DNA of 64,000 nt from Hypsibius dujardini (taxonomy: Eukaryota; Tardigrada; Eutardigrada; Parachela; Hypsibiidae), in NCBI GenBank assembly GCA_001579985.1, contig LRSR01008087.1:1-64000 (forward strand), in the 5' to 3' direction. How positions within the stretch are numbered: position 1 is the stretch's first letter; each line of letters starts with the position of its first letter. This document shows positions 23,661 through 32,711 of the stretch, piece after piece. The notes beneath the pieces were generated by a model, which was not told the DNA's origin, did not search any database, and worked only from the letters and a program-made list of their open reading frames with translations. Made by a program: the position numbers and the translations under genes.

Positions 23661-25617
23661 ATGTCACACGTCCCCGTAACCTTGCAGCCGGGAAGGACTT
23701 TATCAGATCACCCACCCCTGCAGGAAGGTGGAGGCCGGGTGAGAGGTGGTCATACGGAGTTTCCTATGGACAGTAGATACGTCCAAACAGGATATTTTCC
23801 CAACGAATTTGGGCATCCTAACACAATCTATGTAGGACATTTTCCACCCGGTTTGGAGTACCTCACCACTCTCGATCATCTACTGATCAGTCAGAAAGTG
23901 GAATTGTTAGAAGGTACACTATGTTATACCTGAGCCCCGAAAAGCCAAAAATGAACGTACTGCTTAGATTGTATTTTTTTTCATTTATTGAATCAAATTA
24001 TTTCGAATGCTTTTATCTAAGGATTCCATTTCTATCTAATCGAACTAGAAGATTAATAAATAAATGTTGTTGAAGAATGCATGCAGTACCTTCATGATCG
24101 TTGAATAATACCAATGTTTTATAAAGCTCGAATTTCTTTCAAGTTGTTGCACACATCGCGTTATTAATGTTTCAGCATTTACCGGTTTCGATACCAACAA
24201 TAAATACATCATTCTGAACGAACACGGTCAGCAAGTCTATTACGCCGTGGAAGACACCGATTTCTGCACACGCCAATGCTTCGGTTCCATGCGCCCCTTC
24301 GAGATCGGCATCTTAGACCATGCTCAACGTGAAGTGATCCACATTAGTCGCCCACTGGCTTGCATGAACTGCTGCTATCCGTGCTGTCTGCAAGTAGGAA
24401 GATGAACAGTCACTTTTTGCAGCCTAACGATTGCTTCTAAGTTTAGCCCAAAACAGATCGATAAAGGAAACATCATCTCAATCGAGCGCAAGCGCGACAT
24501 GTGTGTGTGCTGTTCATTTTGTAGACCATGGATGTGACGGCGTCCGGCCAACCGATCGGCTTCATCGAACAGGAGTGGAGCCTGTGCAATCCCCTGTTCC
24601 GTGTTTTAAACGAGCAGCGAGAGCCTGTCTTGAAAATTCAAGGACCCTGTATGACATGTTCCTTTTGCGGGAACGTTGAGTTCCAGGTGCGAGAACGGCT
24701 TGACGTGATGGATGTACTCGCCGATATCATTGTAGTACCGTACCTGCCACAACTCAGTAATTAACTCAATTTATTCAAACCACAATTAAAAATAATTAAT
24801 TTGGAACGGATTGCAATAATTTTATAGCTACAGCCCTGGATGTCTAACGAGCCAGATCGTAATATTTTAGACCGACTAAAAGACTTAATCCTGCCTACCA
24901 ACTTAAATTTAATTTTAATTTTATAGCCGAATTTCGAAGAATAATATTCACTGCATGGAAAACACTTTAGTGCGGGTGTTTAAACTAAGAAAGAACATTT
25001 AGAAGTTCCACACGGCCAGATTTTTTGTTCTACGTAGATCAACGTAACTATATTAAGAGAAATATTTTTAATAAATTTTGTACACTGTAATACTAGCATG
25101 TGTTTTTCTGCAAGTATGCGGCAAGTATGTGTGCATGCGCCTTGGTGTGCGATCTTAAGTCATTTTAATTACCATGGTGGTTTCCTATATGTTACAGGTG
25201 TTAAGTTCGGATGGCCAGATGCAAGTGGGAATGATCTCAAAGAAGTGGAGTGGCCTGGCTCAAGAGATGTTCACAAATGCCGACAACTTTGGGGTGCATT
25301 TTCCGATGGATCTGAGTGTAGACGTTAAGGCAACTCTGCTAGCAGCGACCTTCCTTATTGTAAGAATGAGTGGGCCAGGCCGATACATCGCTTATTGTAC
25401 TACACATCTGGCAAAAACCTAACGCTAACCGAGCTAGGCCATGTAACTCGTTAATACACACAGACCGAGTTAAATGGCATAATTCGGGTAGCGTAAGATT
25501 TTTGCTACATGTATAGTCCGGATCTATTGGTAAAGGTGTTTACTGTTATATTTATTTTATTTTTCTTCCTTGCAGGATTTCATGTATTTTGAGAACACTA
25601 AAAATAACAACAATTAA
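23661..25617 (+). CDS. Phospholipid scramblase, paralogue B
   Basis: Same gene structure as paralogue A: exons 23661-23913, 24176-24393, 24525-24686, 25198-25359 and 25576-25617, with every exon identical in length to its counterpart, giving 278 residues. All landmarks are kept (FTGFDTNNKY, EDTDFCTR, NADNFGVHFPMDL, LLAATFLI). The cysteine cluster reads CCYPCC instead of CCFPCC, and the segment after DTDFCTR reads QCFGSMRPF instead of LCLGYMRPF. No stop or splice-site loss is visible, so both copies look functional. Role as for paralogue A: calcium-linked phospholipid scrambling at membranes. Confidence 0.93.
25400..25508. mobile_element. Small MITE in intron 4 of scramblase B
   Basis: Inverted repeat GCAAAAACCTAACGCTA ... 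TAGCGTAAGATTTTTGC, absent from the same intron of scramblase A. It therefore inserted after the duplication. A related copy lies at 54190-54300. Confidence 0.75.
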
Positions 25618-25860
25618 GACACTACGCAGAACATTAACCGCAGATCTCGTCTGCTGTCAGACGGGACACATCAAATTCTTCCGAGACCACGCCTGTTAGA
25701 CAGTTAAGAAGATGGCATTTTTACCGTTTTCTGAAAGTTGCTTTGTCGACCGTTATTTTAGAGGCCGTTCAGTTTTCTTTCATTATTTTGACTTTCGATA
25801 TATACCGGGTTCGGGTTTGTTTTTGAGACAAATTTAGAACCGTCATTTCTCAATCACTAC

Positions 25861-26739
25861 TGATTCCACTGCCTCAAATTATTTTTTTACAACGCCTATC
25901 CATATGAGCATCCATCACAGGCCATAAAATGAAATTTAGTTTACGCCCTGGAAAATGGCAGGCAAAAACCAATGGCAGACCCGATCTCAATAATGGCCCA
26001 GGTCACACCCTCATTTGCTACCAAAAAAAAAATTTCTTCCGGAAAACCTATTTTGGATAGCTCGTCATAATAACGCAGCGAGAAAAAAGTTTCTTGGGAC
26101 GGGTGCCATTACGAGAGATACAATGCCCAGTAACCTGACAGAAATTCGGCAAGATTTTGTCATTATAATTACCTTTTGAAAAATGCTCTTCGCTTCGCGG
26201 TGCAGAGCTTCTTCGTTGCTTGCCACCAGTTTGGTATCAGTCTGCTCCTAAGGTATTAAACTGTCCCACAAATTGAATTATGTTGAAACTAAAACGTGCG
26301 AAAAGACAAACTGAATCGGAATGAATGGGAATCGAGATATCACGATTTGTATCTGTGGAGTCATCAGGATTGGAGCCTTCATAACAAATCAACAATGGGA
26401 TCGAGTTGAGTTTATGGCTCAAGGTAGCCTAATATCAGGCCTTAACAATAGTTGTTCCACATTTTTTTATAAAAGGAAGCATGGCGCACAAGAGCGGTTG
26501 TTGGTGCTTAACGCGAATAAATAATATTATTCCGTACTGCGCTGGGCCACGGACAATTTCCACCGGAGTCCACAAAATATTACACAACAAGGCCGCGACA
26601 AGTTTTAGGACCTATCTATGAGCACACATTTCGTAGCCCATAGAGATGTAGAAAGAAACTGGAGTTTACATTTTTTCTTTAATGTGTACACTCTGCGCGC
26701 GTGGGCGTGGCAAAGTCTGTTTCAAAAGCATTCCCAAAC
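25861..26739. other. Intergenic, nothing recognised
   Basis: No gene, repeat or RNA structure could be supported between the duplication end and the next foldback element. Confidence 0.45.
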
Positions 26740-27232
26740 CCGGTATATTCTCGTGTGGTCCTAAGAACTTGGGAACTTGGCATAATTTTAAAGTTGCGAA
26801 AACACTGGAAGATCCCACTTCCTTTGAGTTTCACTATAGAAATGCTATTGTTCAGAAATAATTTTATTAAAGATATTTTGACGTTTTCCAAATCGAAATT
26901 CAATTCGGAATCGATTGACGTCAGTCGATTTTTTTTCGATATCAAGGGGAGGGTTATAACCAGTTTCAGCAAGTACACTTAATAATTCTCAGCCCGTTCC
27001 AATATTGAGTGATAGTCCCACCCCTGACTTCCAAAAAACTTTCAACTGATGCCAATTGATTCCAATTTGCATTTTGGTTGAGATAAGATCAAAATATGAT
27101 TGATAAAATTATTTCTGAAAACTAGCATTTTTACTATGAAAATCAAAGGTAGTAGAATCTTCCAGCGTTTTCCCAACTTTAAAATTACACCAAAAAAATT
27201 CTTGGGACCACACCGAGAATATATCTAACGAA
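26740..27232. mobile_element. Foldback transposon, about 490 bp
   Basis: Inverted arms begin TATTCTCGTGTGGTCCTAAG on the left and end with the inverse of TATTCTCGGTGTGGTCCCAA on the right. The arms run about 190 bp each. The inner part ('aattcaattcggaatcgatt', 'ttgattccaattt') belongs to family 1. Non-coding. Confidence 0.75.
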
Positions 27233-27290
27233 AACTATCATAAATGTAATACTATTGAAAAAAACGTATAACTAACAGATTCTGGGCGTA

Positions 27291-28647
27291 CAGAGGGTCC
27301 GCCAGCAACACGCGGACAGTTTTTTATTCTCGATCGTTCACCTAGAAAATATTTTTTTGCAAATTTCTCAAATGCTGAAACTGATAGCCCTTGTTCTCCA
27401 GCATCTTTTCCACCCTTGGTGCCCAGCCTTTCGTGGTCTGACGGCAGAGCCCGATGTCGATTTTCTTCCACTCCTCACGCATGGCGCGTTTTAGACCCTC
27501 TAGACTTTTCGTCTTCCTTCGCCAAAGTCGCTGTCGCCAAAGCGCCAAAGTCGCCAAAGTCCGCCAAAGTCCGCCAAAGTTTGCCAAAGTCGCCAAAGTC
27601 GCAAATTCCGTTGATCGAATAATCCATCGGGCTTAAGTCTGGTGAATTGGCCGGCCAATCCTCTTCCGGAATAAATTTGTAGCCGTTGGATTTGAGCCAT
27701 GTGACGGTTTTCGCAGACTTGTGCGCAGGAGCACTGTCGTGGTGCAGGACCGCCATCTTTGCTTGCTTACCAAACAGCCGTGGGATGTCCTTCTTGAACA
27801 GGGGATGGAGTACTTTGTTGATGTAGAAGTCCGAATTGACTTTTGCGCGCGGGGGAACGAATCGGATGTCCGTAGTGCCCTTGTAGCTGATCCCAGCCAC
27901 GAACATGACTCCTTTAGGATGCTTTTCTCGCTAGTATTTCAGAAAACTTTGAGGGCTCTGGCGGCCTCGAAACTGGTAGTAAATCTTCCGCCGGCCGTTC
28001 ACGTAACTCATATAACACCAGGCCTCGTCGATGGACACCACATTCTCTAGCCGCTTACCCTGTAGCCGCTTCAGGAGGCGTGGACCCTTCTGCACCCGTT
28101 GTTCCACCATCTTGTCTGACAGTGCGTGGGTCTTCGACTTGCTCCGCACCTTGCCGTCCAAATCATGCTTGATGATACGCCGAACAGTTGTTTCGAGAGA
28201 CCAAGCTGCTTGGAAATTGAAGAGTGGGTGTAGGGATCGGGCAGGTTGACGAGTTTCTCCACTTTTTGGATGTTCCCCTTGGAACGCACAGAAGGCAGAC
28301 ATTGAGCCCCAGCCGCCGAGCAGGCTTTTCGATGCCCTGCTGCTCCCACAAATTTTCCCTGAGGACTTTAGCGACAGTAGTTTTCGATGCGATCATTCCA
28401 CTTTGGAGCAGAGCAGCCGATATTTTACGAGAAAATAGTCCATGTGAGCGATGGGCCAAAATGGCTCCCTTTATCTTACAATTAGTTTCTGCAGTCATGA
28501 TTATGGTGTTTGGTTTGTTGTCATTTGAAACGCCTGGTTCAATGATCGGGAAGCCGTATGGGACAGACGGACAAACTTTTTAATTATGTTTACTATGGTG
28601 GGCGGCTCGAATAAAAAACTGTCCGCGTGTTGCTGGCGGACCCTCTG
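27291..28647 (-). mobile_element. maT/mariner DNA transposon, inactive
   Basis: A 1357-bp element with near-perfect inverted ends starting CAGAGGGTCCGCCAGCAACA, about 39 bp long, flanked by TA. The transposase on the minus strand starts at 28498 and is spread over at least three frames (28498-28163, 28302-27931, 27906-27475, 27596-27342), so it has several frameshifts. Catalytic residues are visible in SIDEAW, HHDSAPAHKS and SPDLSPMDY. The spacing between the second and third Asp is 37 residues (DD37D), the maT type. A minisatellite has expanded inside the coding part just after the third Asp. Confidence 0.9.
27510..27610. repeat. Minisatellite inside the transposase
   Basis: Eight or so copies of a 9-12 bp unit (GCCAAAGTC with variants CGCCAAAGTC and CGCCAAAGTT) follow the third catalytic Asp codon of the mariner transposase. 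It interrupts what should be a continuous C-terminal domain. Confidence 0.85.
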
Positions 28648-28719
28648 TAGACGCTGAAAATTCATTCCTTGTTAGAGGAATCCCTAACAGGGATCGTAGC
28701 GATTTTGTAGTGTCTTCTG

Positions 28720-30734
28720 TCAATCACTCACTCCGCCATGGTACACGTATTCGGGGCAGTGAGAGCCGCAGCCCGGGACGCCGCAATTACTGCACATTTC
28801 GTTGTAATATTCATATTTTCCCTCTTCATACTCTTCCTCCCTAAGTTAGAAATAACAAAAACACACACGTGAGACGTAACGACAATTATAAATACGAAAA
28901 GCAAAATTCAATACCTTCTTCTGGCTTCTTGGATGGCCAACACAATCACCTTGGTCTTTGGTCGAAGGCCTGTCCAGTTGACCTGTCCAAGGCTTATTTG
29001 TTCTGGATTAGCAACATCCGCGTAGATTGGTTCAAATCTTTGATTTTAAAAACTCGCGGCTTAACTCATGCAAAATTGTAATTGAGAAACTGAAAGTCTT
29101 ACTCATGCAAGCACGTTTGGAGCTTTGACTGATCGTGCCAAAACTCCTCCGCTGCAGGTCCCTGTTGGTCGTCCCATACCTCTTCTACATGAGCCAGTGG
29201 GTCGTCTGCCCCGCCCACATCTTGAGCTACTGCAACCACTGCTACGTGTCGACCAAGTGGCTTGGGGACTTCCAGTGCTCTAGCGGACCCCCAGTGCCGT
29301 TATCACTTTTTTTGGAAAGAATCAAATTGATTAAGATATCCTCATATTGACTGTCATTCCTTCCGATTACGGTTAAAGTACTCGGTATGCAGACGTCATA
29401 TGAAACTAGTTCTTGGGCCCAGGTAACCGCAGCCTGGCAATGTAAAAAGGTTATGCTGTCTAGAGCGGGAAACATGGAATAGAGCAGCTTAGGTAGCTCC
29501 GAGACACAATTGGCTCGAACGAAGGTAATTTCGCGTAGGGCTGTCCATTGAACTGAACTGGAGAACAACTCCAGCATGGCATTTCCAATGTATGGTCCAC
29601 ATTCCGGCACCAACGACCCAGTCGAATGGCACCGACTTTCCAATACCAAGTACTCCATCGAACTGGATATCCGATCTTTGCGCAACGCTGTTGAGTATGG
29701 ATCCTTCTGCATATCCAATACGACATACACGCGGTTCTGCACAAGAGGCATGCGAAGGGTCGCACTCCAAAATCTGCTGACACTAAATTAAAAGACGGCA
29801 ATCACCCGTGGCGGATTGACCGTTGGGCCTGCCGAGCTGTTGCCCCCCCTCCCGGCGCCTAAACACATTGCCCCTTCATGAAGCGCGAGGGGGAGAGCTA
29901 AATTATTTAAGCTTTTTTACTTGCTAAGGTTGTTCCTCGCATCGCCGATGGGGGTGGAAAAAAAATTCCCACCCCTTCATGCAGACTTGCCATTCCTGCC
30001 GGACCGGCCTCAATCTGCCATTGACATCACACACTTTATAGGGTTAATGGACTGCTTGTGGAGGGGAGGTTAAGTTTCGTCTGAATAAGAACTTAAACTC
30101 CCCTGGAGCAGTCATGATTCAGAAAAAAAACTTCCAGTGTGCATTCTTCTTTCGAAAACTTTAACTTTAACTGAAAATAAAATTATATGGATTAGTGAAA
30201 ATAACACTGCAGTTGCGTCTTGTTTAAAAAAATCCCTAACACAAGTGTAGCGGCAAGATAAGAAATAAACTGCCCCTCCCCAAACGCAGGTATATACTGA
30301 TACATGTATTTATGATTAAAGTGGCACCGCAGCCTCTCGAATTAATCCCTAGTAACAACCCTCGATTACGCCTGATTTTAGTTTTGAACAGATAGTAACC
30401 GTCAAGTAGCGTGAAATATTACATACGTGTAAAGGCGGGCTTGTTCAAAGGGCTCCAGATGTAAGAAGATATCCCAGAACATATCCTGTGGTAACTCTTT
30501 TATGCTCGTGTTGAACCCATTGACAGCCCACCAGGAATCATCCCTAACGGCTTTTCTCCACACACTCCTTTGGGCTTTACAGAATTCTTCGTGGCCTTGG
30601 TCGACACGTTCGTCCCTGTCACGTGCTCCAAAGTCTGCATAGAAGTCTCTTTGTAATTGATCCAGTTGATCGGCCAGTTTTACCATTTTCTGCAGCCTTA
30701 TGGCCCGCTCATTGGGCATCGTGAAGGAGGCCAT
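28720..30734 (-). CDS. F-box-like protein with C-terminal Cys motif
   Basis: Start ATG at 30734. Exons 30734-30427, 29782-29103, 29037-28915 and 28840-28720 have matching phases. An F-box-like segment spans the first junction (ELPQDMFWDIFLHLEPFEQA, then SRFW). F-box proteins recruit substrates to SCF ubiquitin ligases, so a role in protein turnover is inferred. A leucine-rich-like middle follows, then an acidic region (EEFWHDQSKLQTC). The short end reads CSNCGVPGCGSHCPEY, four to five cysteines that might bind zinc. Exon 2 changes frame once at a five-C run (29288-29292), so either the sequence lacks a base there or the gene is newly broken. Intron 1 holds a MITE. A decayed partial copy lies at 20205-20625. 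Confidence 0.6.
29806..30025. mobile_element. hAT-like MITE in F-box gene intron 1
   Basis: Ends GTGGCGGATTGACC and, inverted, CAATCTGCCATTG. A second copy with the same ends (CAGTGGCGGATTGACC) lies at 43983-44185 in the Ig gene intron. The CAGTGGCGGA terminus is typical of hAT elements. I could not identify an 8-bp target duplication. Non-coding. Confidence 0.6.
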
Positions 30735-31473
30735 GATAGTGTCAGCCGAAAAATAACTCTGTTGAATGTTGAATTAGACTAAATTAAATTCGGTGAGACT
30801 ACAACGTGTGAATGCCAAAAAGAACTATAGCGAATCACCCTCAAACCAGCGAACCTGTTTATCGCAATCTTATTGTACGATGGCTGACTTTGTCATTTGT
30901 TGTCGACATGACTAACTTATCAGTTGAACCTGGCGGCACGCAGCTGTTCTGTTATGAGCTCATTAAAGATAAAAACTAGTGGTCCTGAAAGCAGATACCG
31001 AACCATGACTCCAAATCATATTTTGGGTTTTCCGTTAGAGAAAAAATTATATGCGCCCGATGTGCTTCTTGCCGGTTGGCTTAACGTGCGAGAGGAGAAC
31101 ACGTTTCTGACCGAAATTGAAGGTTTTGGCGTATGCTGACAACCCGGTACACAACTCTAAATGACCACACAAGCAGATGTCTAAATTTTTTGTGCACTAT
31201 CGCGCACGAGCCATTTGGCAGGCAGATTATAAAACAGCCCGCAAGGTGTATTCGTGATAGACAGAATCTTTGGCAAAAATTCAATGTATTCGAGATCTGG
31301 AATCGAATTTATGAGTTTTGACGATCTTTCAACTTTTGCCCTCTGAATCGGAAATCAGGAACCGGAAAAATGAAGACTCACGAAACTTTAAGGGGAATTC
31401 GCCACATTGTTTTTGGTTAAAATATCTTCCCGGGTCGCTGGCTGTGGTGGTCCAAATCTTTTGAAATTTATTT
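30735..31473. other. Intergenic with old repeat
   Basis: 31170-31400 is diverged from 51300-51520 (shared 'ataaaacagcccg', followed by related blocks). No gene was recognised. Confidence 0.5.
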
Positions 31474-31997
31474 TCGAATTTCATTTATTCTCAAGATATA
31501 ATAAGTTTGCAAACTTTTGGCCATTCCCAAAAACTCCAAATGACACGTGACGTCATCATAGACTCCTTCTTCCGTTTAGGTACTTTTCTCATAACTTTAT
31601 CAGGCAAAGTTTTTCCGATTGACTTGCTTTTGGGCTTTCATGTGCCTACTGCAATTCCTGCTACTCAAATTTCTGAAATGTTGCTTCATGATTCAAATTC
31701 AAAGTTATGGCTCGTGGACCTCCAAATTTCATCCCATCCCAAAATGAAATGGAGGTCCACGACTCATAACTTTTAAATGTGAAGCATTATTCGAAATCTC
31801 AGAAATTTGAGTATGAGGAATTGCAGTAGGCACCTGAAAAGCCCAAAAGCAAGTCAATCGGAAAAACTTTGTCTAATAAAGTTTTGAGGAGAGTACTTAA
31901 ACGGAAGGAGTCTATGATGACGTCACGTATCATTTCAAGTTTTTGGGAATGGCCAAAGTTTGCAAACTCATCATATCTTGAGAATAAATGAAATTCG
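31474..31997. mobile_element. Long perfect-style foldback, about 525 bp
   Basis: The arms, about 255 bp each, are nearly exact inverses with only about 12 bp between them. Landmarks are CGAATTTCATTTATTCTCAA outside and GAGGTCCACGA at the inner edge. High arm identity suggests a young insertion. Non-coding. Confidence 0.9.
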
Positions 31998-31999
31998 AG

Positions 32000-32145
32000 T
32001 ACCGTACCGTCGCAATCTCAAGGGACAGTAGAATGCCCTAGGCGTGCATTCCGCCCGCCTTGCGCCGTATATTTAGACCGGTGTGTGTGCATGTGCTGCA
32101 CTGAGGCGGCGCTTAGCTGTCCCTTGAGATCGCGACGATACGGTA
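32000..32145. mobile_element. Small MITE, 146 bp
   Basis: Terminal inverted repeats of about 29 bp starting TACCGTACCGTCGCAATC on the left and, read inverted, TACCGTATCGTCGCGATC on the right. It lies immediately against the foldback before it. Confidence 0.85.
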
Positions 32146-32370
32146 ATAGTCGAATAGTTTTGGTAGCTGTAGTCCTAATATTTCTGATAATTTTTGTTGT
32201 TGTAACTGGTCCCTAAACGAGCCCTTTGTTTTGATAGACCGATCGATCGATTGCTTTGATAGACCGATCGTGTAGGTGCTGCTAGTTGATCATACCACAC
32301 ACTGCCCGGAGCAAAAGCGGTACAATTTGAGGCTTTGAGAAGACAGCAGCGCATTCAAATAGCATCGATA

Positions 32371-32711
32371 GAGACGTTTAAGCAAACCGGCGTAAGCTTA
32401 ATGTAAACTTAGGCGTAAGGCCCGCTAAGTTTACGCTAACGACTGGATGTTTAAGCACTCGGCGTAAGAATCTGGGCGTAAGGCGCAAGAGCAGAAAATT
32501 TCAAGGAAATTCTACTAAAATTTCAAGGAAATTCTACTGAAATTTTCTTACTCCGTTGTTACGGCAAAACTTAAGACCCATTGCCCCTTACGTCAGGCAG
32601 TAGGGTAAGAAATTAACCGTAAGTGAGGCCACACCCCGTGCCTCATTCCTATTGGTCCGTGTCCTTAAGTTTACTCTTACGCTACGCTTACGCCGACTGC
32701 TTAAACGTCCC
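32371..32711. mobile_element. MITE at the 3' end of the GTPase-kinase gene
   Basis: The ends read GAGACGTTTAAGCAAACCGG and, inverted, GGGACGTTTAAGCAGTCGGC, flanked by TA (32369-32370 and 32712-32713). It contains a direct repeat, AATTTCAAGGAAATTCTACT, twice. The terminal 11 bp include the stop codon of the neighbouring gene. Confidence 0.88.

Larger units (their letters stand above)
22588..25860. repeat. Segmental duplication, copy 2
   Basis: Colinear with 7012-10200 (see copy 1). It differs by lacking about 150 bp upstream, by extra sequence after exon 1 near 23940-24050, and by a MITE in intron 4. Confidence 0.9.
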
